Shown one piece after another: positions 40,689-48,394 of a stretch of DNA of 64,000 nt. The notes beneath the pieces are model-generated. The model did not search any database, had not been told where the DNA came from, and saw nothing but the letters and a program-made list of their open reading frames with translations. Location of the stretch: contig JAVVDU010000008.1 in assembly GCA_032251515.1 (NCBI GenBank), positions 16,758 through 80,757 of the forward strand. Reading direction: 5' to 3'. This DNA is from Carthagonibacter sp032251515. GTDB lineage: Bacteria > Gemmatimonadota > Gemmatimonadetes > Palauibacterales > Palauibacteraceae. The translations under genes and the position numbers were made by a program. How positions within the stretch are numbered: the first letter of the stretch is position 1; the number at the start of each line of letters is the position of its first letter.

Positions 40689-41881
40689 CACGCGGGAGAA
40701 TCTGGCACTTCGGCGCACGTTCGTAAAGCCGCGCCCAGCAGCGCCGGCAGCTCGTCCGTCGGCAGCTCCACCGTGTGCGCGCCCGCCCCGTCCCGCGCCG
40801 CCTCGCCGATGCGGGCCGGCAGCGCCCAGCGGATCGCACCCCGCCGGGACTTCTTGTCGGCCCTCGCCGCCGCGAGAATCCGCTCCACCGTCCAGTCCGG
40901 GTCGGGCTCCGCCGGGAGGCCGCACGCGTCCAGCACGCGGCCGATCGCGTCCGCCGTGCCCGCCGCGGTGCAGCCGACCAGCTCCCCCAGCCGCGCCTCG
41001 ACCCGCATCCCGAACGCCACGGCCTCGCCGTGCACGAGGGAGTAGCCGGAGAGGGCCTCCAGCGCGTGCCCCACGGTGTGCCCGAAGTTCAGGACGGCCC
41101 GCAGGTCCCGCTCGAGGGGGTCGGCGGCGACCACGGCTGCCTTCGCCGCCACGGAGCGCCCGACGAGCGCCTCGAGTTCGTCCGTCGCCCCGGCCGCGAC
41201 TCCGTCCGCCCCGGCGGCGACTCCGTCCGCCCCTGCCGCGGCCGCCAGCCCGTCCGCCCGCTCCGCGATCCAGGCGAAGAACTCCGCGTCCCGCATCGCG
41301 GCCATCTTCACCGGCTCGGCGAGGCCGGCCCGCAGCTGGAACGGAGGCAGGGTGACCAGCACGTCCGGGTCCACCAGCACGCCGGCCGGGTGGTGGAAGG
41401 CTCCGGTCGCGTTCTTGGCCGCCGGAGCGTCGACCCCGGTCTTTCCGCCCACCGAGCTGTCCACCATGGCGAGCAGCGTCGTCGGGACCTGCACGACGGG
41501 AACGCCCCGCAGGAAGGTCGCGGCCACGAATCCGGCAAGGTCGCCCGTGACGCCGCCGCCCAGTCCGATCACGGCCGCGTCCCGCCCCAGCCCCGCTTCC
41601 AGGAGCCCGTCGAGCACGTCGGCCCACGTCTCGCGCGTCTTGTTCCATTCCCCGGCCGGAAACGGCAGGAGCAGCGCGTCGAGGCCCTCCCCGGCGAGCG
41701 AGGCGAGGGCCGCCTCCCCGTACAGCTCGGCCACGCGGCTGTCGGCGATCACGGCGTAGCGGTGCGCCGGGGCCCGCGCCGCCGCGAACTCCCCCAGGCG
41801 CGCGAGGGCGCCCCGGCCGATCACCACGTCGTAGGACGGGGCGGCCGCCGGCCGCGGCACCTCGACCCGCAGGACCTTCAT
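40688..41881 (-). CDS. aroB: 3-dehydroquinate synthase
   Basis: A 397-residue shikimate-pathway enzyme that cyclises DAHP to 3-dehydroquinate, using NAD+ and a divalent metal. The motifs GLGGGVTGDLAGFVAATFLRG, VPTTLLAMVDSSVGGKTGVD, the metal ligands in LRAGLAEPVKMAAM (Glu) and LNFGHTVGHALEAL (His), and VHGEAVAFGM (His) are all present. Between them is an Ala/Gly/Asp-rich insert made of two 7-residue copies (GADGVAA), coded by a perfect-framed tandem repeat at 41196-41237. The gene overlaps the metallopeptidase stop by 4 bp (ATGA). Confidence 0.95.
   Translation of the reverse strand: MKVLRVEVPRPAAAPSYDVVIGRGALARLGEFAAARAPAHRYAVIADSRVAELYGEAALASLAGEGLDALLLPFPAGEWNKTRETWADVLDGLLEAGLGRDAAVIGLGGGVTGDLAGFVAATFLRGVPVVQVPTTLLAMVDSSVGGKTGVDAPAAKNATGAFHHPAGVLVDPDVLVTLPPFQLRAGLAEPVKMAAMRDAEFFAWIAERADGLAAAAGADGVAAGADGVAAGATDELEALVGRSVAAKAAVVAADPLERDLRAVLNFGHTVGHALEALSGYSLVHGEAVAFGMRVEARLGELVGCTAAGTADAIGRVLDACGLPAEPDPDWTVERILAAARADKKSRRGAIRWALPARIGEAARDGAGAHTVELPTDELPALLGAALRTCAEVPDSPA
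41196..41237. repeat. Two tandem 21-bp repeats inside aroB
   Basis: Two copies of a 21-bp unit (GCGACTCCGTCCGCCCCGGCG and a near copy differing at the end) code two GADGVAA heptapeptides in frame inside the aroB insert. Confidence 0.8.
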
Positions 41882-43233
41882 TCGACCGGCTCCGGCCCCG
41901 CGAACCGGACCGCCTCCGTGCCCGCCGGTTGGTCCACGACCGTCACGAGAGGGACCGGTCCGTCCGTGGCCACGCGAACCTCGGTAACGCGTCCTCCCGT
42001 GCGTCCTCCCGCGCGTCCGGCCCTCGTGCGGGCCGCGCCGCCGTCTCCGGCCGCCGCCAGCGCCCGCCGCGCCGCGGCGGCGAACTCCCGCGCCTCCGCG
42101 GCATCGTCCCACGCCGTGCCCCACACCAGCGCCTCGCCTCCCGGTCCTTCCAGCAGGCGAACCGCGTCGCCGTGCCAGCCCGCCGCAGCCGCCGCGGCCG
42201 CCGCGGAGGAGAAGGCGGAGGCGGAGGCGCCGAGACGTTCCTCGAGCCAGATCCGGATCTCCAGCTCCCCCAGGTCGCCCGCGTAGACGACGTCCCAGCC
42301 GTCCGGCGGCGCGCCGAACGCGAGGCGGGCCGGACTCCCGTGTGGTCCCGTCCCGGACGGCCCGCCCGCCGCTCCGTGCAGGACCTGCTCCGTGGAGACC
42401 GGCATGCGGCCCCCGAGGGGCGCGGCCCTCGCCTCGCCGGCCCGCAGGCGTGCCTGCACCCACGACAGTCCGCCCACGTAGGGAAACAGGAGGGACTCGC
42501 GCAGGATGCGCGGCGCCTCGGTGAGCGCGGGCATCTCGAGGCCCGCCGCAGCGATGAGCGCGTCGGCCCCCAGCGCGGAGAGGTCCGGGAGCGCCGCCAG
42601 CGCGTCGGAGCCGAGGCCGAGACGTCCGAGCTGCCACTCGAGCATCACCAGGGTGGCATGCCCTTCCAGCGCCGCCTGCGCCGCGGTGGCCCGGTCGTTC
42701 CGCTCCAGGTTCGCGGCCGTCAGGGAGTCGAGGTCCTGGTACTGGTCCTGGAGTGCGTGCACGATCTCGTGCGCCAGCACCGCCTCCACGAGCTCCGACT
42801 CCACGTCGCGCAGCACGTACAGGGTGTCCCGCCCCGGGTCGTAGTAGCCCACCACCTGCTCGAGCAGCAGCGAGCGGAGGAGCGGCGCGAGATCGTAGTC
42901 CGCCGGGAGGAGTCCCAGCCGGGCGTAGGCGCGCACCAGGCCCTCCGCGCGCTCCGGCGGAAGCTGCCGGGCCAGCTCGTCGACCAGGAAGGCTTCGAGC
43001 TCGCCGCGCGAGCGGACCGCGAGGGCGACCGGACGGCGCGCCGGCAGGCCGGCCAGCGTCTCGACTTCGGGCAGAATGTCGTCGGCGAGGGCCCGCAGGC
43101 GCGCCGCATCGGGATCCCCGCCGGCGTCCGGAGTACCGCACGCGACGGACAGCATCAGCAGCGCACCGGCCGCACCGAGCGCCCGGAACCGCCACGGCAG
43201 CCCCGCGGTCCGGCCTCCGCTTCGGAATCTCAT
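41878..43233 (-). CDS. Lipoprotein with a gluzincin-type HExxH zinc site
   Basis: A 451-residue protein. The signal peptide ends with a lipobox-like LSVAC. The zinc motif HEIVHALQDQYQDLDSL (HExxH) sits about 165 residues in, and an EGHATLV segment about 30 residues later provides a plausible third ligand Glu. This fits a zinc metalloprotease or a chaperone with a gluzincin fold. The C-terminal part is Ala-rich and includes a probable binding domain with GWDVVYAGDLGELEIRIW. It lies 7 bp after folK and overlaps aroB. The target is unknown. Confidence 0.72.
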   Translation of the reverse strand: MRFRSGGRTAGLPWRFRALGAAGALLMLSVACGTPDAGGDPDAARLRALADDILPEVETLAGLPARRPVALAVRSRGELEAFLVDELARQLPPERAEGLVRAYARLGLLPADYDLAPLLRSLLLEQVVGYYDPGRDTLYVLRDVESELVEAVLAHEIVHALQDQYQDLDSLTAANLERNDRATAAQAALEGHATLVMLEWQLGRLGLGSDALAALPDLSALGADALIAAAGLEMPALTEAPRILRESLLFPYVGGLSWVQARLRAGEARAAPLGGRMPVSTEQVLHGAAGGPSGTGPHGSPARLAFGAPPDGWDVVYAGDLGELEIRIWLEERLGASASAFSSAAAAAAAAGWHGDAVRLLEGPGGEALVWGTAWDDAAEAREFAAAARRALAAAGDGGAARTRAGRAGGRTGGRVTEVRVATDGPVPLVTVVDQPAGTEAVRFAGPEPVE

Positions 43234-43240
43234 CTTCGCC

Positions 43241-43786
43241 TCACCACCAGGGTGCCCCGGCGAGCCGACGCACGCCGGACGCGTCGATCCGACTCGCCAG
43301 GTCCGCCACCGCGGCGGCCGGCCGCCCCTGACTCTCGGGCACGATCCATTCCGGCGCAATCTCGGCCAGTGGAACGAGCACGAAGGCCCGCTCGCGCAGG
43401 CGCGGGTGGGGTACCTCGAGTCCGGGCTCGCGCACCACCATTTCCCCGACCAGGAGGACGTCGAGGTCCAGGGTCCGGGGTCCGTATCGTGGACCCGCAC
43501 GGTCTCGCCCCGCTCGCCGCTCGATGTCGAGGAGGCGCCGGAGAAGCGCGAGCGGCGCGAGCGTCGTCCGGCCCGTGCAGCAGGCGTTCAGGAAGCGCGG
43601 CTGGTCGGGCAGGTGCAGAGGCTCGGTCTCGTACAGGGAAGATACGTGAAGGTCGTCGAGCAGGTCGGCGAGCGACGTGACGGCCGACACGAGGAGCTCA
43701 CGACGGGGGCCAAGGTTCGAGCCGATGGAGACGGCGATGGGAACGTCGCATCCCGGCCCGGCCGCAGACGTCGATTGCTCCGGCAA
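43241..43786 (-). CDS. folK: 2-amino-4-hydroxy-6-hydroxymethyldihydropteridine pyrophosphokinase
   Basis: A 181-residue enzyme of folate synthesis that transfers pyrophosphate from ATP to 6-hydroxymethyl-dihydropterin. The family signatures are AVSIGSNLGPR, YETEPL, FLNACC, LRRLLDIERRAGRDR, GPRTLDLDVLL (with the Asp pair that binds Mg2+) and VPHPRLRERAFVLVPLAEIAP. It starts at TTG 43786, as no ATG or GTG occurs before the conserved part. It is the first gene of a cluster with a metallopeptidase and aroB, and both FolK and AroB feed folate precursors. folP and folB are not in the window. Confidence 0.92.
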   Translation of the reverse strand: MPEQSTSAAGPGCDVPIAVSIGSNLGPRRELLVSAVTSLADLLDDLHVSSLYETEPLHLPDQPRFLNACCTGRTTLAPLALLRRLLDIERRAGRDRAGPRYGPRTLDLDVLLVGEMVVREPGLEVPHPRLRERAFVLVPLAEIAPEWIVPESQGRPAAAVADLASRIDASGVRRLAGAPWW

Positions 43787-43828
43787 GGCGGGCCGCCTCC
43801 GTGTCCACGTGACGGGCCATCGGAACGA

Positions 43829-43864
43829 CGAGAGCGGGCGCCCCGCCGGGGACCCCCGCTCTCG
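43829..43864 (-). terminator. Extended hairpin terminator of the outer-membrane cluster
   Basis: A perfect 10-bp stem (CGAGAGCGGG/CCCGCTCTCG) encloses a second CCCC/GGGG stem with a 3-nt loop. It lies 70 bp after the Ig-domain lipoprotein stop and 43 bp before the folK start. No U-tract. Confidence 0.6.
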
Positions 43865-43933
43865 CCTGCTCCGGCAGCGGCGCGAGGCGGTATAGTCCGC
43901 CCCGCGCCAATCGCTCCGGTGCTGAATGAAAGG

Positions 43934-45547
43934 TTACTGGATCGCCGCCTCGAGAACGTACGTCGCCGGCGCCTCGTCGAAGTCGTTGATCCAGATCTGG
44001 TGCTGCCCGGCGGTCAGCTCGCACGTCGACTGCTCGGGCTGAGCGCTGGTCGCGCCGTCCGTGCACTCGAACGCCGTGACTCCAGCATCCGTGACCAGGA
44101 TGTCGAGGTCGGCCCCCGTATCCCAGTCGAGGTCGATCACGATCGTGGCATCCGCGGCCAGCTCGATCAGGTAGAAGTGATCGACCTGGTCGGCGTCCTG
44201 GAACGCGACCTTCTTCAGCGGCAGGGCCGTCAGCGGCGCCGTGCCCGGATCGAGGAATGCCGGCGAGTCCGCCGAGCCCGACGAGGTCAGGTCGAACTCG
44301 AAGGGATCGGACAGCGCCCCCTCCCGGCCGACTGCGATCTCGTGCGTACCGACGCCGACGAACGGCATCCAGAACACGATCTGGTTGGCGGTGCGCGACT
44401 CGACGAAGATGTCATCGAGCTGCGTCCCGTCGATGAACACCTCGTGCACGTCCTCAAGCCCGGTGAGATCCAGGGTGACGATCTCGCCGACGAGGCCGCT
44501 GGCGGGGCCCGCGGCATCGATCGTGGCGATGCCCACGACCCGCACCGTCGCCGAGAACGGAAGGGCGCCCTCGGACGTCTGAACCGTCCCGGAGATCGTC
44601 GTGGTCCCGCCGGAGACCGGCGTCACTTCCACGGTCAGGGCGACTTCCTCGCCGAGCAACGCACGCGTGGCGGTCGCCGTGGCGATGCCGGGATCCGCAG
44701 ACGACACGCTGATTCCCGTGATCTCATCGGGAACCGTGTTGAAGTTCCCCGCGGCGTCGAACACGGCGACCGTGAACTCCGACGCGACCACCGGGTTCGT
44801 CTGGTCCACGACGCCGAGATCGGTGACCGCCGCGTCATCGATCAAGAATGACGCGCTGGCCGGCACATCGGCGACCACGGCGACCGTGCACGTCGCCTCC
44901 CGCGTCACGCGGCCGGCCGTGCCCGTGGCCTCGGTCCCGGTCCAGGTTCCCGTGATCGTCGCGGCACCGGCGAGCGTCGCCTCGAAGCCGCCGGCATCGT
45001 CCACCGCGAGCACGTCCGCGTCATCCGTCGCCCACTCCAGGTCCGTCGCCTGGTCGAACGGCGTCACGGTCTCGCCGGTGGAGCTCGTGAGCCGGGCCGT
45101 CAGGGTTCCCGTGTCGCTCGAGCGCACCTGCTCAGGGCAGGTCAGCTCTACGCCATCGGCCACCACGATCGCATCGACCGTGGCGGAAAGCCCGCCGGAC
45201 GACAGCTCGATCGTGCACGTGCCGAGAGTGTTCCCCGCGGTCACGAGAAACAGGCCCGGTGGCTGGATCGGCACGGCCGCGGCTGGATCCGGCTGAAGCG
45301 TGACGCACTGCGGGGTCACGACCGGATCGGCGAATTCCGCGAAGGTGGGCTCGCCGGTCTCGTTCAGGGCACGCGCCGCGAGCTGCCCGCTCCGCCCCGC
45401 CGGAATGACCATCTCCGACGGATTCGTCGAGATCCGGGACGTCTGATCCGGGTCCTCGCTGATCGGGTCGTCGTTGCAGGCGGTGAGGCCGAGTGCCGCC
45501 ACCGCCAGGCACGCGAGCCCGACATTTCGAACGAAGCCAACTCTCAT
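43934..45547 (-). CDS. Lipoprotein with Ig-like and pre-peptidase-type C-terminal domains
   Basis: A 537-residue protein with a signal peptide and lipobox (LGLTAC). The mature protein is nearly all beta: several Ig-like (BIG2-type) units (LSSGGLSATVDAIVVADG, FTVAVFDAAGNFNTVPDE), an IPT/TIG-like unit with GLEDVHEVFIDGTQL (about 330-420), and a PPC-like end (DHFYLIELAADATIVIDLDW, DIYVTDAG-like DILVTDAG). The last domain occurs at the end of many secreted proteases and surface adhesins. It is the last gene of the leftward outer-membrane cluster; it may act as a surface adhesin or a structural lipoprotein. Confidence 0.75.
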   Translation of the reverse strand: MRVGFVRNVGLACLAVAALGLTACNDDPISEDPDQTSRISTNPSEMVIPAGRSGQLAARALNETGEPTFAEFADPVVTPQCVTLQPDPAAAVPIQPPGLFLVTAGNTLGTCTIELSSGGLSATVDAIVVADGVELTCPEQVRSSDTGTLTARLTSSTGETVTPFDQATDLEWATDDADVLAVDDAGGFEATLAGAATITGTWTGTEATGTAGRVTREATCTVAVVADVPASASFLIDDAAVTDLGVVDQTNPVVASEFTVAVFDAAGNFNTVPDEITGISVSSADPGIATATATRALLGEEVALTVEVTPVSGGTTTISGTVQTSEGALPFSATVRVVGIATIDAAGPASGLVGEIVTLDLTGLEDVHEVFIDGTQLDDIFVESRTANQIVFWMPFVGVGTHEIAVGREGALSDPFEFDLTSSGSADSPAFLDPGTAPLTALPLKKVAFQDADQVDHFYLIELAADATIVIDLDWDTGADLDILVTDAGVTAFECTDGATSAQPEQSTCELTAGQHQIWINDFDEAPATYVLEAAIQ

Positions 45548-45572
45548 GGTTTCCTCTCTTCCCGATTGTCGC

Positions 45573-45597
45573 CGTCCCGCGAACCGTCTCGCGGACG
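45573..45597 (-). terminator. Hairpin after the GWxTD-protein gene
   Basis: An imperfect stem (CGTCC-CGCGA / TCGCG-GACG with one bulged base) and a 6-nt loop lie 21 bp beyond the GWxTD gene stop, on the minus strand, before the Ig-lipoprotein start. Confidence 0.45.
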
Positions 45598-45617
45598 TGG
45601 TGCGCTGCCCGGACGGT

Positions 45618-47144
45618 TCAGCTACCGGGCCCGATCCCGAAATTCGTCGCCAGGTCCTGCAGGGCCGACGTTCCGACGCGGGCCCGCCAGTCCGCCAGCG
45701 ACGTCATGTCGTTGTCCGTGGTGAAGACCAGGCGCCAGGCATCGAACTGATTCTCCTGGATGAACAGGTAGACGTATCCCGTCTCCCTGTACTGCCAGAT
45801 CTCGTACGGCGGTTCGGCGAAGCTGCCGGACCGGCTCGCGCCCCCGCCCGTCGTCGGATAGTAATTGACGATCCGGTCGTACGGCTCGCCGAACTTCAGG
45901 TAGAGCCGGCCCATGTCCGTCGTCCACGGGCCCCGCGTGTCCGTTCCGACACGTTCGTCGTAACGGGCGCGGATCGTGGCGATCCGGTCCAGGTATTCGT
46001 CGAGAAACGAACTTCCGGGCCCCGGTGTCCGATCACGGGCGGCGAAGAAGTCGACGAGATAGCGCCGCTTGGCGTCCGGCGGAAGCGCCTCGAAGGTCCG
46101 TCGTTCGGCCTCGCTGACCAGCAAGCCGACACCCCCGAACGTGTCCTGCAGCTCTTCGTCGGACAGGGACTGGAAATAGGTGACGAGATCGGAGCCGGCC
46201 CCGGTCGGGGTCGAGCTCGGTTCGGGAGCGTCATGCACCTCGAACCCTGCCGTGCGCAACTGTGGCTCCGCGTCCGGGCTCCGGATCGTCATCGCGAACT
46301 CGTAGTCGCCCGGGGCCAGGCCCGACAGCGGCAGCCGTCCCGTGAAGGGCAGGCCGCCGGCCGGTACCATCACGTCCCGGCCGGGCGTCCGCAGCAGGGA
46401 GGAACCCGTCGCGGACCGGATCTCGGCTTCCACCGAGACCGGTCGCTCCGTTTCGCTCCCGTACAGTTCCAGGTAGTAGTAGAGTGTCGGGTCCGAATCG
46501 AGGACGACGGTACGGGCCGCCGCGCTGATGCCGAACCCACCGCGTTCGAGTGACCAGCTCCCCTCCCCGGACGCTTCGTCCAGGGCTTCCACTCGCGTCG
46601 AGAGCACGAGGTCGGAGGCGAGCGGCGGTTGCCCGAAGGCTTCCAGCGCCACCGTCTCGCGAACTCCCAGGTCCGCCGCATCCGTGGGATACGCGCGGAG
46701 CTCCACCTCGTATGTCCCGGGCCGGAGCCCGATGCGGAACGACTCGAGCAGATAGGATGCGTCGGTGCCGACGAACGCGGCAGCCCGGCCGCTGACCTCG
46801 CGGACCCAGGAATCCCGGTAGAGCGTTTCGCCCGCGGCGTCGAGCACGGCGACCTCGAACCGGTACGAACCCGTCGTACTGGCGGCGAGGATGCCGAGTG
46901 GCACGTGGACGAATCCGTCCACGAGCGTCACGTCGTCTCCCGCCCAGGTGCGGATGAGAGACGTCTCGAGCCGGGGCTCGGGTCCCGCCGCCCGTTCCCC
47001 CGCCTCCTGGCCGCGGCCGGCGGGGCCGGCCACGAGAAGGAGAACGGCGGCGAGAAGGAGCCCGTGGGCCCGCGACCGGGCAGCGGGAACGTCCTGCGGA
47101 CGTCCCCCGGAGCGGGGCCCGAAACGGATCGACCGGAGGTTCAT
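45618..47144 (-). CDS. GWxTD-domain exported protein
   Basis: A 508-residue protein. A signal peptide (about residues 27-45, LLLAAVLLLVAGPAG) leads to beta-rich domains and a C-terminal GWxTD-type region: a helical lead (FQSLSDEELQDTFG, FFAARDRTPGPGSSFLDEYLDRI), then RYDERVGTDTRGPWTTDMGRLYLKFGEPYDRI, a short Gly linker and PYEIWQYRETGYVYLFI. This C-terminal part is common in Acidobacteria, Gemmatimonadota and FCB bacteria, with unknown role, often near outer-membrane secretion genes. It is adjacent to the PorV-like gene (9 bp), so co-transcription is nearly certain. Confidence 0.82.
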   Translation of the reverse strand: MNLRSIRFGPRSGGRPQDVPAARSRAHGLLLAAVLLLVAGPAGRGQEAGERAAGPEPRLETSLIRTWAGDDVTLVDGFVHVPLGILAASTTGSYRFEVAVLDAAGETLYRDSWVREVSGRAAAFVGTDASYLLESFRIGLRPGTYEVELRAYPTDAADLGVRETVALEAFGQPPLASDLVLSTRVEALDEASGEGSWSLERGGFGISAAARTVVLDSDPTLYYYLELYGSETERPVSVEAEIRSATGSSLLRTPGRDVMVPAGGLPFTGRLPLSGLAPGDYEFAMTIRSPDAEPQLRTAGFEVHDAPEPSSTPTGAGSDLVTYFQSLSDEELQDTFGGVGLLVSEAERRTFEALPPDAKRRYLVDFFAARDRTPGPGSSFLDEYLDRIATIRARYDERVGTDTRGPWTTDMGRLYLKFGEPYDRIVNYYPTTGGGASRSGSFAEPPYEIWQYRETGYVYLFIQENQFDAWRLVFTTDNDMTSLADWRARVGTSALQDLATNFGIGPGS

Positions 47145-47153
47145 CGCGTCAGC

Positions 47154-48317
47154 TCACTGCCAGCCGAGCGACACGGTGAACGCGTCCACGCTGCCCAGCG
47201 CTCCGAAGTGCCGGTACGCGTAGTCGAACTGGAGCCGGTACTGGTCGGACAGCTTGTAGAACAGGCCGCCCCCGAGAGCGATCCCGTCCAGCTCCTCGTC
47301 CTCGGGCTCGATCGCGATCGCCGTGACGTCCTCGTTGTCAGGCTGCGTGGTGTACGACGCACGCAGCGAGCCACCGATCGGGCTCACGGCGCTCTCCCAG
47401 CCGAACTCGCCGCCGAAGCCGAACACGACCTTGTTGTTGTTCGACTCGACGAACTCGCTCAGGAGAGAGACCCGGGCCTGCTCGGTCGTGATGACGTCGT
47501 AGTTGAGGCCGACCCGCAGCAGTCGCGGCAGCTCGAAGGCGTCCGTGTCGAATTGCGCGAACGGCGGATCCACGCGCTGGTCCGGAATGCCCGGATCGCT
47601 GTTGCTGCCGTTGAAGTCACGGAACCGGAGCGCCTCGCCCGAGTGCTCGAGCTTGCCGCCCAGGTTCTGAACCACGAAGGCGAGCGCGATCGGGCGGTTG
47701 CCCAGCTCGCTGTGGAAGTTGATGCCCACGTCCACCGCGACGGTCTGGGCGCGCCCGCCCGTGAGGGCCCCGCTGGCCAGGTCGTCGCTGATGTACTTCA
47801 CGGTCGCGCCGGCCGAGAACCGGTCGATGAAGGCATGGGCGAACGACAGCCCCGCCACCACCTCGCTCACCGAGTACGTCTCGCCGGACAGGCCGTTCTC
47901 GTCCGCCTCGGTGAAGATCGGCTGGTCATCGAAGCCGAACTGGCCGAGGAACACGCCCATCCCGAAGTCGTTGTTCGAGAACGGGAAGGCGAGCCCCGTC
48001 CAGTAGTAGTCCGTGTCGGCGAAGTACGGCATCACCGTCAGCATCGCCTGCGGACCATCGAGGAACGTCAGGTTCGCCGGGTTGTAGTGCAGGGCGCTCG
48101 CGTCGTCCACGATCGTGGCGAACGCACCGCCCAGCGCCATGCCCCGGGCGCTCGCGCCGAACTGCAGGAACTCGCCCGACACCGTCCCGAACCCGTTGTT
48201 CTCGCTGATGAGCTGAACGGGGTTGTCCGGGTCGATCGGTGCCTGCTGGGCCCACAGCAGCCCGGGCAGGGCCACCGTGAAAGCCACCGCGGTCACCGTT
48301 CGCTTGAGCAGCCGCAT
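47154..48317 (-). CDS. PorV/PorQ-family outer-membrane protein
   Basis: A 387-residue beta-barrel protein. The signal peptide ends GLLWAQ. The family signature GEFLQFGASARGMALGGAFATIVDDASALHYNPA lies at about residues 40-75 (the FadL/PorV-type N-terminal hatch). Later strands alternate and the protein ends LGWQ. PorV proteins work at the outer-membrane exit of type IX secretion, holding or shuttling cargo. The neighbouring 1343-residue protein carries a type IX-like C-terminal domain. The start has a strong AGGAGG site. No other type IX core genes are in this window. Confidence 0.85.
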   Translation of the reverse strand: MRLLKRTVTAVAFTVALPGLLWAQQAPIDPDNPVQLISENNGFGTVSGEFLQFGASARGMALGGAFATIVDDASALHYNPANLTFLDGPQAMLTVMPYFADTDYYWTGLAFPFSNNDFGMGVFLGQFGFDDQPIFTEADENGLSGETYSVSEVVAGLSFAHAFIDRFSAGATVKYISDDLASGALTGGRAQTVAVDVGINFHSELGNRPIALAFVVQNLGGKLEHSGEALRFRDFNGSNSDPGIPDQRVDPPFAQFDTDAFELPRLLRVGLNYDVITTEQARVSLLSEFVESNNNKVVFGFGGEFGWESAVSPIGGSLRASYTTQPDNEDVTAIAIEPEDEELDGIALGGGLFYKLSDQYRLQFDYAYRHFGALGSVDAFTVSLGWQ

Positions 48318-48350
48318 GAATACCTCCTGGGGAGCTGGTCTTCCCCCGTT

Positions 48351-48376
48351 GCGGGGGCGGCCGGAGCCGCCCCCGC
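48351..48376 (-). terminator. Perfect hairpin terminator
   Basis: An 11-bp perfect stem (GCGGGGGCGGC) with a CGGA tetraloop lies 18 bp after the stop of the 1343-residue cargo gene. No U-tract. Confidence 0.65.
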
Positions 48377-48394
48377 GCCGGAGCCGCTCGCGAA

